Below are positions 26,181-35,269 of a stretch of 64,000 nt of DNA, piece by piece. A program made the position numbers and the translations under genes. The stretch spans positions 417,742 through 481,741 of the forward strand of contig NZ_FNQT01000001.1 of assembly GCF_900107665.1 (NCBI RefSeq), given 5' to 3'. Numbering within the stretch: position 1 is the first letter of the stretch; each line of letters starts with the position of its first letter. The notes beneath the pieces are model-generated. The model did not search any database, was not told where the DNA came from, and was given only the letters and a program-made list of their open reading frames with translations. The DNA comes from Haloplanus vescus (GTDB lineage Archaea > Halobacteriota > Halobacteria > Halobacteriales > Haloferacaceae).

Positions 26181-27263
26181 ATGGAGGCTGAACACCCCGG
26201 GGACGTCCTCGTGCCCGTCGGCGACTCGGAGACGCTGCGGCGGACGGTCGCTCACGCCGTCGAACGCGCCCACGACTCGTCGGCCGACGCCGACGAACCC
26301 GTGACGATACACTTCGTCTATCCCGCGCGGTGGCGCATCTTCGAGACGGACCCCGCGGCCGTCGCCGCCGCCGAGACGCTCCTCGACCGAGTCGTCGCTT
26401 GGGCGGAGGAGGACCTCGACGAACTGGTCGGCGAGGACGAACCACGCACCGTCACCGTGAAATCGGCGACCGTCGGGACGAACGAGTACGTCTTCAGTCC
26501 CGCCGACTTCGCGGACGTGGTCAGTCGCTACGCCGAGCACAACGACGTGAGAGAAATCGTCGTCGACCCCTCGTTCCGCCCCGGGGGAAGCGTCCCGCTC
26601 CTCCGGTCGTTCGAGGAGGAACTCGCGCGCCGCGGCTTCGACGTACTCGAAGCGCCGGTGACGCGACAGACGCGACGCCGCCTGCCCTTTACCGCCATCG
26701 GACTGCCGTCGTTCGCGTTCGTGTTCGTCGTCACCTTCCTGTTTTACATCGCGCTCGGCGGGTGGCACCTGACGGACGGCTACGAAGTGCTGACGGGCGC
26801 CGTCACCGCGGGCGCCGTCACGCTGACGCTCGCTCGCGTCGCGCTCAAGGGTGACCTGCCCCGCCTGCGGGTCGTCGGCGTCACGCTCGGCCGAATCGCA
26901 CTCTACACGCCCATCCTGCTCTGGGAGATTGCGAAGGCGAACGTCTCCCTCGCGTACGTGGTGTTGCATCCCAGTCTCCCCATCGACCCGCGCACCGTCG
27001 AATTCGACGCCGCGGTGTGGGGTGACCTCCCCGTCACCACGCTCGCGAACTCCATCACGCTGACGCCGGGGACGCTGACAATCGACGTGAGCCGGCAGCA
27101 CTTCCACGTCCACGCGCTGATTCCCGACGCGGAAGACGACCTGCTCGAAGGCAAGCTCGAACGCTTCGTCCGCTTCGTCTTCTACGGCCGGGAGTCGGCG
27201 CGCATCGCGTCGCCCCGCGAACGACTCGCCCGAGACGAGGACACCACGGAGGGTGAGACCTAA
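26181..27263 (+). CDS. mnhE: Mrp-type cation/proton antiporter subunit E with N-terminal USP-like domain
   Basis: A 360-residue protein, about twice the usual MrpE length. Residues 1-165 look like a universal-stress-protein domain (DVLVPVGDSETLRRTVAHAVERAH; HFVYPARW; ADFADVVSRYAEHNDVREIVVDPSF). Residues about 170-360 are MrpE: two to three membrane segments (FAFVFVVTFLFYIALGGW), then ILLWEIAKANVSLAYVVL, LANSITLTPGTLTIDV and a C-terminal soluble part. It is first in the antiporter operon, and its TAA overlaps the ATG of mnhF. A short upstream frame (26135-26191) overlaps its start. The USP-like domain could let the complex respond to nucleotide or stress. Confidence 0.87.
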   Translation: MEAEHPGDVLVPVGDSETLRRTVAHAVERAHDSSADADEPVTIHFVYPARWRIFETDPAAVAAAETLLDRVVAWAEEDLDELVGEDEPRTVTVKSATVGTNEYVFSPADFADVVSRYAEHNDVREIVVDPSFRPGGSVPLLRSFEEELARRGFDVLEAPVTRQTRRRLPFTAIGLPSFAFVFVVTFLFYIALGGWHLTDGYEVLTGAVTAGAVTLTLARVALKGDLPRLRVVGVTLGRIALYTPILLWEIAKANVSLAYVVLHPSLPIDPRTVEFDAAVWGDLPVTTLANSITLTPGTLTIDVSRQHFHVHALIPDAEDDLLEGKLERFVRFVFYGRESARIASPRERLARDEDTTEGET

Positions 27264-27586
27264 TGTTGCCCGTACCCCTCGCCGCGGGCGGCGGCAGCGA
27301 GGTAGCCGTCTCGTCGACGCTGTCGACGATTCTCCTCCTCGCCGCGGGCGCGTTCGCCACCTTCGCCGTCGTGTTGCTGTACCGGGTCGTCCGCGGCCCG
27401 ACCACGCAGGACCGCATCGTCGCCATCAACGTGGTGGGGACGAACACGGTCATCGTCATCGCGCTGGTGAGCGTCGCCTTCGGCGAGTACGGCTACCTGG
27501 ACGTGGCGCTCGTCTACGCCCTGCTCAACTTCGTCATGAGCATCGCCGTCTCGAAGTTCACCGTCGAGTGGGGTGGCGTCATATGA
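27263..27586 (+). CDS. mnhF: Mrp-type antiporter subunit F
   Basis: A 107-residue membrane protein with three helices (about 15-40, 47-66 and 72-95). The MrpF core is LLYRVVRGPTTQDRIVAINVVGTNTVIVIALVSV, followed by YLDVALVYALLNFVMSIAVSKF. MrpF is a small structural subunit of the Mrp Na+/H+ antiporter. It overlaps mnhE (TAATG) and mnhG (ATGA), implying translational coupling. The predicted length is slightly above the usual 90-100. Confidence 0.92.
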   Translation: MLPVPLAAGGGSEVAVSSTLSTILLLAAGAFATFAVVLLYRVVRGPTTQDRIVAINVVGTNTVIVIALVSVAFGEYGYLDVALVYALLNFVMSIAVSKFTVEWGGVI

Positions 27587-27900
27587 CGCCGCTGGAGACG
27601 CTCGCTGCGGTGTTGGTCGTCGTCGGCACCTTCTTCGGGTTCGTCGCGACGGTCGGCATCATCCGGCTGCCTGACCTCTACTCGCGGCTCCACGCCGCCT
27701 CGAAGAGCGACACCCTGGGGTCGGTGCTCTCGCTCGCGGGCATTGCGCTCGTCCTGGGACTCGGCACCGAGTCGCTGAAGCTCGTCTTCCTGCTCGTCTT
27801 CCTGTTCGTGACGAGTCCGACCGCGGCCCACGCCATCGCCCGGGCCGCGAAAGAGCAGGAGGTCGAACCGGCGGGCGACGAGTTGGAGGGCGAGGAATGA
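27583..27900 (+). CDS. mnhG: Mrp-type antiporter subunit G
   Basis: A 105-residue MrpG with three membrane helices. The signature VGIIRLPDLYSRLHAASKSDTLGSVLSLAGI is visible at about 24-54, followed by KLVFLLVFLFVTSPTAAHAIARAA. The start ATG 27583 was chosen by the ATGA overlap with mnhF and the family start MTPLETL; the longer open frame is not supported. The C-terminal acidic tail is a haloarchaeal feature. It overlaps the DUF4040 gene by four bases. Confidence 0.92.
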   Translation: MTPLETLAAVLVVVGTFFGFVATVGIIRLPDLYSRLHAASKSDTLGSVLSLAGIALVLGLGTESLKLVFLLVFLFVTSPTAAHAIARAAKEQEVEPAGDELEGEE

Positions 27901-28433
27901 GCGCCGAGTTCCTCGTCGCTGCCGTCCTCGTGTTCATGGTCGGCAGCGCGCTGGCCGCGGCGCTCCTTCGTGACGTGGTCGCCAGCATCGTCGCCTTCGC
28001 GGGGTACAGCTTCGGCGTCGCCGTCCTCTGGTCGTTCCTCCGCGCGCCCGACGTGGCGCTCACCGAGGCAGCGGTCGGCGCGGGCATCACCACCGTCCTC
28101 TTCTTGCTCACCATCGCGCGAACCACCGTCTCGCGCTCGGAGCGCTTCGAGGGCGTCAGCCTCCGGTCCGGACTGGCTGTCGTCGCCATCGTCGTCACCG
28201 TCGGCGCGACGGTGCCGGCGCTCCCGGCGATGGGCGCCGGCGGGACGCCGGTCCTCGGCGGCGAGGTGAGCCAGTACTACCTCGACAACGCCTACGACCA
28301 GACGGGCGTGACCAACGTCGTGACCGCCATCCTCGTCGGCTACCGCGGGTTCGACACCCTCGGCGAGGCGGCAGTCGTCTTCGCCGCCGGCATCGCGATG
28401 TTGCTCGTGCTCCGGCAGGAGGAATTCGTATGA
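27897..28433 (+). CDS. DUF4040 (MbhD/MbhE-like) antiporter subunit
   Basis: A 178-residue membrane protein equivalent to the C-terminal part of MrpA, split off as a separate subunit. The first half matches MbhD (LVAAVLVFMVGSALAAALLRDVVASIVAFAGYSF, then RAPDVALTEAAVGAGITTVLFLLTIARTT). The second half contains the MbhE-like region VTNVVTAILVGYRGFDTLGEAAVVFAAGIAMLLVL. Related subunits occur in Mbh/Mbs complexes and in Mrp operons that lack a full MrpA. No full-length MrpA is encoded in this operon. It overlaps mnhG and mnhB by four bases each. Confidence 0.88.
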   Translation: MSAEFLVAAVLVFMVGSALAAALLRDVVASIVAFAGYSFGVAVLWSFLRAPDVALTEAAVGAGITTVLFLLTIARTTVSRSERFEGVSLRSGLAVVAIVVTVGATVPALPAMGAGGTPVLGGEVSQYYLDNAYDQTGVTNVVTAILVGYRGFDTLGEAAVVFAAGIAMLLVLRQEEFV

Positions 28434-28954
28434 GCGAACGAGATGACCAATCCGACGACGAACTGGAAGGCCAGCTCTCCCGCCCCGGCGAGGAGCGCCC
28501 GCCCTACGTCGAGAGCACCATCATCATGACGACCGTTCGGGTGATTGCCCCCTTCGTGCTCACCCTCGGCCTGTTCGTGATGTTCCACGGTGCGAGCTCC
28601 GCGGGTGGCGGCTTCCAGGGCGGCGTCATCGCCGCGACGACAGTCGTCATGCTCGGGTTCGCGTACGGTATCGAACCCATCGCGGCCTATCTTCGAAACG
28701 AACAGCTCGCGGCGCTCGTCCTCGGCGGCCTCGGGACTTTCCTTCTCGTGGGCTTCGGCTCCTACGCCTTCGGCGGGACGTTCCTCGAATTCACGCTCTA
28801 CCCGATTCACCATGGCAGCAAATACAGCATCGAACTCGTCGAACTCGGTATCGGGGTCGTCGTCTCCGGGGTCATCACCGGCCTCTTCTTCCTGTTGGGG
28901 ACGGGCCTCGACAGCGCGTACGACGCCACCGAACCGGGGGAGGAGGACCGCTGA
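28430..28954 (+). CDS. mnhB: Mrp-type antiporter subunit B
   Basis: A 174-residue MnhB protein. A polar acidic N-terminus (1-25) precedes ESTIIMTTVRVIAPFVLTLGLFVMFHGASSAGGGFQGGVIAATTVV, the family signature with the helix-breaking GGGFQGG at about 58-64. Four membrane helices are predicted. The ending LGIGVVVSGVITGLFFLLGTGL is typical. Length is about 30 residues above bacterial MrpB because of the acidic leader. The gene is adjacent to mnhC with no gap (stop at 28954, ATG at 28955). Confidence 0.92.
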   Translation: MSERDDQSDDELEGQLSRPGEERPPYVESTIIMTTVRVIAPFVLTLGLFVMFHGASSAGGGFQGGVIAATTVVMLGFAYGIEPIAAYLRNEQLAALVLGGLGTFLLVGFGSYAFGGTFLEFTLYPIHHGSKYSIELVELGIGVVVSGVITGLFFLLGTGLDSAYDATEPGEEDR

Positions 28955-29320
28955 ATGATAGAACTACTGACGACGAAGTACACGTACCTCGTCGTGGTCG
29001 CCCTGTTGGCCATCGGCGCGTACGTCATGATAGAGAGCGACAACTTCGTGAAGAAGATAATCGGCCTGAACGTCTTCCAGACGGGCATCTTCGTGTTCTT
29101 CATCTCGTCGGCGTTCCGCACCGGCGGCGAGTCGCCCGTCGTCCAGAGCGGCGGTGGTGGCGGCCCCTTCGTCTCGCCGCTTCCGCACGTCCTCATCCTG
29201 ACGGCCATCGTCGTCGGGGTGAGCCTGACCGCCGTCGCCCTCGGCCTCGTCATCCGCATCTACGGGAGTTACGGCACGGTCAACGAGGACACCCTCGCGG
29301 AGGTGCGAGCCGATGACTGA
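28955..29320 (+). CDS. mnhC: Mrp-type antiporter subunit C
   Basis: A 121-residue MrpC, homologous to complex I NuoK. Three helices are visible: YLVVVALLAIGAYVMIESDNFVKKIIGLNVFQTGIFVFFISSAF holds the first two, and PHVLILTAIVVGVSLTAVALGLVIRIY is the third with the conserved ALTAIVVG-like stretch. A Gly-rich loop of five glycines at about 71-75 lies between helices two and three. It overlaps mnhD1 by eight bases. Confidence 0.92.
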   Translation: MIELLTTKYTYLVVVALLAIGAYVMIESDNFVKKIIGLNVFQTGIFVFFISSAFRTGGESPVVQSGGGGGPFVSPLPHVLILTAIVVGVSLTAVALGLVIRIYGSYGTVNEDTLAEVRADD

Positions 29321-30809
29321 CGCGTTCGTCCCGCTGTTGGTCACCGTCCCGATGCTCGGCGCGGTGCTCGCCGTCGCCACCGGGTTGGCGAGCGAGCGCG
29401 GCCCGCCCGCCGTCGCCGGCGGCACGCTCGCCGTCCAGACGGTCCTCGCCGTGTGGATCGGCACCGACGCCATCGCCAACGGCCCGCTCTCGACCGAGGT
29501 GGGCGGGTTCGTCGCGCCCTACGGTATCGAACTCGTCGTCGACGGCCTGTCGGCGGTGGTCGTCACCCTCGTCGCCGTCGTCTCTCTCACCATCCTCGTG
29601 TACGCGATTCGGGACGACCCCAGCGGGACGCCGTTCTACACGGAGTACCTGCTGTTGGTCACCGGGCTGTCGGGGATGGCCGTCACCGGCGACGTGTTCA
29701 ACCTCTACGTCTTCCTCGAAATCTCGGGGCTGGCGACGTACGCCCTCGTCGCGAGCGCCGGCACCGGACGGTCGGCCGTCTCGGCGCTCAAGTACCTCAT
29801 GTTCGGCACCGTCGCCGCGTCGCTCTACCTGCTCGGCGTGGGCTACGCCCTCGTCGCGACGGGGACGCTCAACATGGCCGACCTGTCGGTCAAGCTCGCG
29901 GAGGCAGGCTACGACTCGACGCTCGTGCTCGCCTCCTTCGGCTTCATCGTCGTCGGCCTCGCGACCAAGACGGCGCTGTTCCCGCTCCACACGTGGCAAC
30001 CCGACGCGTACAACGACGCCCCGGACAGCGTGAGTGCGCTCATCGCCGCGCTCGTCTCGACGGTTGCCGGCTACGCACTCCTGCGACTCGTCTACACCGT
30101 CTACACGCCCGCCTTCTTCGAGGCGGTGCCCGTCGCGCGGACGGCACTCATCGTCTTCGCGTGCGTGAGCATCGTCGTCGGGAGCGTCCTCGCCGTCGCC
30201 CAGTCGGAAATCAAGCGGATGCTCGCGTACTCCTCCGTCTCGCAGTACGGCCTCGTCGTCGTCGGCCTCGCCATCGGCACGCGCGCCGCCGTCTTCGGCG
30301 CTATCGTCCACCTCGTCGGGCACGCGATTATGAAGGGTGGGCTGTTCGTCACTGCGGGCACCGTCGACGACGTGCTCGGCGCGAAGACGGTCGACGAGTA
30401 CGCCGGCCTCGCCGACCGCTACCCCGTGCTCGGGGGCGCGAGCGCCGTCCTCATGCTCGCGATGGTGGGCATCCCGCCCGCCGTCGGCTTCGCCGGCAAG
30501 TGGTATATCGCCCTCGGCGCGGTGCAGGCCGGGGCGTGGCCCGTCGCCGTCGTCATCTTCGGGTCGACGCTCCTGACGCTCGCGTACTTCGCACGCGTCA
30601 TCGAGCGGATGTACGTCGCGCCGGCGACGGCGCGCGACGTGGCCGCGGCGGACGGCGGCTTAGGCGATGACCTCCTCCCGACGACACCCCCGCGGAGCCT
30701 CGTCGCCCTCGTCGTGGGCGCAGCCGTCGTCGCCATCGTCCTCGGCCTCGCCGTCACCGACCTCCAGACAATCCTCGAACCGACCCTCGATAGCCTCCTC
30801 TCGCCATGA
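29313..30809 (+). CDS. mnhD: Mrp-type antiporter subunit D, first copy
   Basis: A 498-residue MrpD homologue, related to NuoL/M/N, with about 14 helices. The two residues essential for proton transfer in MrpD are conserved: E136 in VFLEISGLATYA and K219 in GLATKTALFPLHTWQPDAYNDAP. The positions match those in the bacterial protein almost exactly. LAYSSVSQYGLVVVGLAIG is the conserved TM11-TM12 region, and KGGLFVTAG the TM-12 lysine region. It is the canonical D subunit of the three here. The stop TGA and the following ATG overlap by four bases. Confidence 0.93.
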   Translation: MTDAFVPLLVTVPMLGAVLAVATGLASERGPPAVAGGTLAVQTVLAVWIGTDAIANGPLSTEVGGFVAPYGIELVVDGLSAVVVTLVAVVSLTILVYAIRDDPSGTPFYTEYLLLVTGLSGMAVTGDVFNLYVFLEISGLATYALVASAGTGRSAVSALKYLMFGTVAASLYLLGVGYALVATGTLNMADLSVKLAEAGYDSTLVLASFGFIVVGLATKTALFPLHTWQPDAYNDAPDSVSALIAALVSTVAGYALLRLVYTVYTPAFFEAVPVARTALIVFACVSIVVGSVLAVAQSEIKRMLAYSSVSQYGLVVVGLAIGTRAAVFGAIVHLVGHAIMKGGLFVTAGTVDDVLGAKTVDEYAGLADRYPVLGGASAVLMLAMVGIPPAVGFAGKWYIALGAVQAGAWPVAVVIFGSTLLTLAYFARVIERMYVAPATARDVAAADGGLGDDLLPTTPPRSLVALVVGAAVVAIVLGLAVTDLQTILEPTLDSLLSP

Positions 30810-32461
30810 CAGAAATCGCCTCACTCAGACCGGCGCTCCCAATCGCCATCGCGGCGCTCGCCATCGTACCGATTCTCGCCTCTCGCAGGCGGCCGAACCT
30901 CCGCGAGGCGTGGACGGTGCTCGCGGCGGCGAGTGCGTTCGTCGTCGTCGCCAGCATGCTTCCCGGCGCCATTGCCGGGACGACGCGGGTCGCCTCCTTT
31001 GGCTTCCTCGTCGCTGGTGTCGAACTCTCCTTGCAGGCCGACCCGCTCGGCCTCCTCTTCGCCACCGTCGCGAGCCTCCTCTGGCTCGTCACCAGCTTCT
31101 ACAGCATCGGCTACATGCGGGGCCTCTCCGAACACGCCCAGACGCGCTACTTCGCGTCGTTCGCCGCGAGCGTCGCCGCCGCTCTCGGCGTCGCCTTCGC
31201 CTCCAACCTCGTCACGCTGTTCGTCTTCTACGAACTCCTGACGGTGGCGACGTACCCGCTCGTCACCCACGACGAGACGCCCGAAGCGCGGGCCGCCGGT
31301 CGGAAGTACCTCACTTACACCTTCGGCGGCGGCGTGGCCGTCCTCGCGGGCACCGTCATGGTCGCCACGATGGCCGGCACGACGTCGTTCACCGCCGGCG
31401 GCATCGCCGGCCTCGCCACCGCCGACCCGATGCTCGCGCGGGCGGCGTTCACCCTCCTCATCGTCGGCTTCGGCGTGAAGGCGGCGCTCATGCCGCTTCA
31501 CTCGTGGCTCCCCGACGCGATGGTGGCGCCGACGCCCGTCTCCGGTCTGCTCCACGCCGTCGCCGTCGTCAAGAGCGGTATCTTCGGCATCGCGCGCGTC
31601 GTCCTCGACGTGTACGGCGTCGACCTGACTGGCTCGCTCGGGATGGGGCTTCCCCTGGCCGTCGTCGCCGCCGCGACGCTGCTCATCGCGAGCATCATCG
31701 CGCTCCGACAGGACAACCTCAAGCGCCGCTTGGCGTACTCGACGGTGTCGCAGCTCTCCTACATCGTCCTCGGCATCGCCATCCTCGACCCGCACTCTAT
31801 CGTCGGCGGCCTCCTCCACATCCCCGCTCACGCGTTCATGAAGCTCACCCTCTTTTTCACCGCGGGCGCCATCCACGTCGAGACCCACACCGACGACATC
31901 AGCGAGATGGCGGGCATCGGCAAGCGGATGCCGCTGACGATGCTCGCGTTCGGCGTCGCCGCCGCGGGCATGGCCGGTATTCCGCTGGTCGCCGGCTTCG
32001 TCAGCAAGTGGTATCTCCTCATCGGGAGCGTGGACGCCGGACAGGCCGTCTTCGCCGTCATCCTTCTCCTCTCGGGCATCCTCAACATCGCGTACTTCTG
32101 GCCCGTGTTCTATCAGGCGTTCTTCGAGAGCGAGGACGCCGCCGACGCCAAGCCGCTCATCGAGTTCTCGCTCGGCGGCGAGGAGCGCTCTATCCTGCCC
32201 AAGCACGACGACCACGACACGGGCGCGGTGACCGACGGCGGACACGGTGAAGCGGACGAACACGACGGCCATCACGGCGGCCCGCCGGCCGACGGCTGGG
32301 AGCGTCGTGGGTGGCGCGGCGGCGAGAGCACGTGGTTCATGCTCGGCCCGATTCTCGCGGCCATGACGGGGGCCGTCGTCCTCGGCGTGATTCCGCGGAC
32401 GGCGGTGTTCCTCCGACTCATCGAGGTCATCGTTGCGGCGGCGACGGGGGTGCACGTCTGA
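30806..32461 (+). CDS. Proton-translocating antiporter subunit D, second copy
   Basis: A 551-residue NuoL/M/N-family protein. The ion-path Glu and Lys are present (E143 in FVFYELLTVATYPL; K225 in GFGVKAALMPLHSWLPDAM), and TVSQLSYIVLG follows. The family core ends near residue 450. After that, a hydrophilic His-rich loop of about 60 residues (PKHDDHDTGAVTDGGHGEADEHDGHHGG) precedes one more membrane helix at the C-terminus. It resembles Mbh/Mrp D-type and NuoN-like subunits more than the first copy. The tail loop may face a compartment and bind metal, which is inference. Confidence 0.88.
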   Translation: MTEIASLRPALPIAIAALAIVPILASRRRPNLREAWTVLAAASAFVVVASMLPGAIAGTTRVASFGFLVAGVELSLQADPLGLLFATVASLLWLVTSFYSIGYMRGLSEHAQTRYFASFAASVAAALGVAFASNLVTLFVFYELLTVATYPLVTHDETPEARAAGRKYLTYTFGGGVAVLAGTVMVATMAGTTSFTAGGIAGLATADPMLARAAFTLLIVGFGVKAALMPLHSWLPDAMVAPTPVSGLLHAVAVVKSGIFGIARVVLDVYGVDLTGSLGMGLPLAVVAAATLLIASIIALRQDNLKRRLAYSTVSQLSYIVLGIAILDPHSIVGGLLHIPAHAFMKLTLFFTAGAIHVETHTDDISEMAGIGKRMPLTMLAFGVAAAGMAGIPLVAGFVSKWYLLIGSVDAGQAVFAVILLLSGILNIAYFWPVFYQAFFESEDAADAKPLIEFSLGGEERSILPKHDDHDTGAVTDGGHGEADEHDGHHGGPPADGWERRGWRGGESTWFMLGPILAAMTGAVVLGVIPRTAVFLRLIEVIVAAATGVHV

Positions 32462-34164
32462 TGGCTGGTCCGCTCACCGCGCTCCCGCCCGGCATCCTCG
32501 TCCTCGCGGCGGCGATGGCGACGGGACTCGCCGGCCGTCGCCTCGGCCACCTGCTCGGCGCTCTCACGACGGCGCTGGTCACCGTCTGGATTTGGGTCGC
32601 TCCCGCGGGCACCCACCTCTCGGGCCAGCTGTTCGGCTTCGACGCCGTCTTCTTCATGGTCGACCCCTTCTCGCGGGTCGTCGGCCTCGTCTTCGCCTTC
32701 ATCGCCACCGTCGCCGTCACCTACTCGTGGGCGACGGAGGCGAACAACCACCAGACGGCGTACGCGCTCACCTACGTCGGGTCGAGTCTGGGCGCCGTCT
32801 TCGCCGGCGACTGGCTGACCATGGCCGTCTGGCTCGAAGCCATGGCCGTCACGAGCACGATTCTCGTCTGGCACTACGGCGGGAAAGCCATCCGTGCGGG
32901 CTTCCGATACGCGCTCCTCCACGGCATTGGCGGGAGCCTCGTCCTCGCGGCGGTGGCGTGGCACTACGTCGAGGTGGGGTCGTTCCTCCTGAGCGCCGCA
33001 CCCGGCGGCATGGCGGGGACGATTCCGCAGGTGCTCATGGCCATCGGCATCGGCGTCAACGTGGGCTTCATCGGCCTGCACGCGTGGCTGCCCGACACCT
33101 ATCCGCGGCCCCACATCGCGGCGAGTGTCTTCCTCTGTGTCTACACGACCAAGACGGGCGTCTACGTTATGTACCGCGCGTTCCCCGAGGGCAACCTCTG
33201 GGTGGCATACATGGGTGGCGCGATGGCCGTCTTCGGCGCCGGTGCCGCCCTCCTCCAGAACGACATGCGCCGCCTGCTCTCCTATCACATCCAGTCGCAG
33301 GTCGGCTACATGGTCGCGGGGGTTGGCATCGGCACCGCCCTCGCCACCGCGGGGGCGTTCGGCCACGTCTTCAATCACATCCTCTACAAGAGCCTGCTGT
33401 TCATGACGGCGGGCGCCGTCGTCTACCAGACGGGCGAGGAGAACCTGAAACACCTCGGCGGACTGGCGCGGAAGATGCCCGTCACCGCCGCGGCGTTCAC
33501 CATCGCGGCGCTGGCCATCGCCGGCTTCCCCGGCTTCAACGGCTTCGTCAGCAAGGGGATGGTCATCGGCGCCGCCCACCACGAACACCTCGACGCGCTC
33601 TGGTATCTCCTCCTCCTCGGCGGCGTCGGCACCTTCCTCTCGTTCATCAAGTTCGGCTACTACGCCTTCCTCCACGGGCCGTACGAGGGCGAGGCGTCGG
33701 TGTCGCAGGCACCCCGAATCCAGCAGGTTGCGATGGGCTCCGTGGCCGTCCTGCTGGTCTTCTTCGGTGTCGTCCCCGACGCCCTCTTCGCCATCCTGCC
33801 GCTTGAGGGCGCCTACGAATTCCACACGTTCACCCTCGGCCACGTGGGTGAGGGACTCGCGCTGGCGGCGGCGGGCGTCGTCGGCTTCGTCGTCCTCAAG
33901 AAGCCGCTGTCGAAAGTCGGGCGCGTCCCCGACATCGACGCGGTGTACAACCCGCTGGCCTTCTACGGCACGCGGGCCGTCGTCCACGCCGTGACGGAGA
34001 CGTACGCGGCAGTCGACCGCGCCGTCGTCGGCGTCGTCGAGCGTGCGATAGCCTTCCGCGCCGACCCGACCGAACTCTCGCGGCTGCGGGCGAACATCGG
34101 GAGCAGCATCTTCATCCTGATGGTCGTCCTCGCGGGTGTGTTGGCGTGGCTCGGCGTGGTGTGA
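32461..34164 (+). CDS. Proton-translocating antiporter subunit D, third copy, with altered TM7
   Basis: A 567-residue NuoL/M/N-family protein beginning at ATG 32461 (TGATG overlap). The TM5 glutamate is kept as E126 in [11 protein letters not shown]. The TM7 lysine found in the two sister copies is replaced by N200 in [20 protein letters not shown]. The downstream K231 ([15 protein letters not shown]) remains. TM11-TM12 elements are [17 protein letters not shown] and [10 protein letters not shown]. Length and C-terminal extension (about 450-567) exceed ordinary MrpD. It ends the antiporter operon. A T-tract (atctttttg, 34190-34198) follows and may mark termination. Confidence 0.88.
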   Translation: MAGPLTALPPGILVLAAAMATGLAGRRLGHLLGALTTALVTVWIWVAPAGTHLSGQLFGFDAVFFMVDPFSRVVGLVFAFIATVAVTYSWATEANNHQTAYALTYVGSSLGAVFAGDWLTMAVWLEAMAVTSTILVWHYGGKAIRAGFRYALLHGIGGSLVLAAVAWHYVEVGSFLLSAAPGGMAGTIPQVLMAIGIGVNVGFIGLHAWLPDTYPRPHIAASVFLCVYTTKTGVYVMYRAFPEGNLWVAYMGGAMAVFGAGAALLQNDMRRLLSYHIQSQVGYMVAGVGIGTALATAGAFGHVFNHILYKSLLFMTAGAVVYQTGEENLKHLGGLARKMPVTAAAFTIAALAIAGFPGFNGFVSKGMVIGAAHHEHLDALWYLLLLGGVGTFLSFIKFGYYAFLHGPYEGEASVSQAPRIQQVAMGSVAVLLVFFGVVPDALFAILPLEGAYEFHTFTLGHVGEGLALAAAGVVGFVVLKKPLSKVGRVPDIDAVYNPLAFYGTRAVVHAVTETYAAVDRAVVGVVERAIAFRADPTELSRLRANIGSSIFILMVVLAGVLAWLGVV

Positions 34165-34223
34165 GGCGTCTCGGCAACGGGCGCCCTGTATCTTTTTGTC
34201 GGCCGAGCGACTGATATTCGGTT

Positions 34224-34661
34224 ATGGGAGTTCGTGGGTGGGGGAGCGACGGACGCGCACAGAGCGAGGCGACCGGTGCCCTCCTCCTCGTCGCACTCAC
34301 CATCATCATCGCCGGGACGCTCGGCGTGTTCGTCCTCGACATCGGGCAGAACGTCGAGGCGACGCCGCAGTCGTCGTTCGACACCGACTTCGACGACTCG
34401 ACGGTGACGATAACGTACCGCGGCGGCAGCACCATCCCCACCGACGAGACGCTGGAGACGCTGGTGAGTTCGGGATTGCTCACCGGCGACGGCTGGGAGT
34501 CCGTCGACGGCCCCATCACCACTGGCACGAGCATCACGCTCACCCACGAGAACGAGAGTGGGGCGACACAGTCTTGGAACGGCGAGACAGTCCGCGTCGT
34601 GTGGACGAGCGCCGACGGCGGCACGACGACGGTGTTGGTGCGGACGCAGGCGCCGAGATGA
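34224..34661 (+). CDS. Archaeal type IV pilin-like protein
   Basis: A 145-residue secreted protein with a class III signal peptide. A short basic leader ([11 protein letters not shown]) is followed by [30 protein letters not shown]. Prepilin peptidase cleavage is expected just before the QSE-type stretch, leaving the hydrophobic helix as the pilus core. The rest is a Thr/Ser/Asp-rich beta domain. It could form adhesive pili or be a minor pilin. It stands alone between the antiporter operon and hpt, with no pil assembly genes nearby. Assignment rests on the N-terminus only. Confidence 0.78.
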   Translation: MGVRGWGSDGRAQSEATGALLLVALTIIIAGTLGVFVLDIGQNVEATPQSSFDTDFDDSTVTITYRGGSTIPTDETLETLVSSGLLTGDGWESVDGPITTGTSITLTHENESGATQSWNGETVRVVWTSADGGTTTVLVRTQAPR

Positions 34662-34673
34662 CGAATCGCCAGA

Positions 34674-34680
34674 TTTTATT
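34674..34680 (+). promoter_or_regulatory. TATA-like element of hpt
   Basis: The heptamer ttttatt lies 23-29 bases before ATG 34703 in an otherwise GC-rich region. This fits a leaderless haloarchaeal transcript of the phosphoribosyltransferase gene and argues against the longer start at 34655. Confidence 0.5.
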
Positions 34681-34702
34681 CCAGACACCGGATACGGCTG
34701 GC

Positions 34703-35269
34703 ATGGACCAGTTGCGGCAGTCCCTCCTCGATGCGCCGATCATCGAGAAAGGGGATTACGAATACTTCGTTCACCCCGTCAGCGACGGGGTGCCGATGCT
34801 TCGTCCCGAACTCCTGCGAGAAATCGTCATCAAAATCATCCGCAAGGCGGACCTCGAAGACGTGGACAAAATCGTCACGCCGGCGGCGATGGGCATCCAC
34901 ATCTCGACCGCCGTCTCGCTGATGACCGACATCCCGTTGGTCGTCATTCGAAAGCGCCAGTACGGCCTCGACGGCGAGGTGTCGCTCGCGGCCCAGACCG
35001 GCTACTCCGAGAGCGAGATGTACATCAACGACGTGGAGGCGGGCGACCGAGTGCTCGTCCTCGACGACGTGCTCTCGACGGGCGGGACGATGAAGGCGAT
35101 TCTCGACGCTCTCGAACACATCGGCGCCGAGGTGACCGACGTGGTGGCGGTCATCAAGAAGTCCGGCCCGAACGAACTCGACGACGCTGGCTACAGCGTC
35201 AAGACGCTCATCAACGTCACCGTCGAGGACGGCGAAGTCATCATCACCGACTCGCACGGCGACGGATAG
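34703..35269 (+). CDS. hpt: Hypoxanthine/guanine phosphoribosyltransferase, archaeal type
   Basis: A 188-residue purine-salvage enzyme transferring PRPP ribose phosphate to hypoxanthine or guanine (archaeal Hpt is related to bacterial APRT). The PRPP-binding motif [13 protein letters not shown] is near residues 116-128. Substrate and dimer regions are [16 protein letters not shown] and [16 protein letters not shown]. No helix-turn-helix domain precedes the enzyme domain, so it is not the GfcR-type regulator that shares this fold. The ATG at 34703 is favoured by the TATA element. It complements the de novo purine genes at 46.6-51.9 kb. Confidence 0.92.
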   Translation: MDQLRQSLLDAPIIEKGDYEYFVHPVSDGVPMLRPELLREIVIKIIRKADLEDVDKIVTPAAMGIHISTAVSLMTDIPLVVIRKRQYGLDGEVSLAAQTGYSESEMYINDVEAGDRVLVLDDVLSTGGTMKAILDALEHIGAEVTDVVAVIKKSGPNELDDAGYSVKTLINVTVEDGEVIITDSHGDG

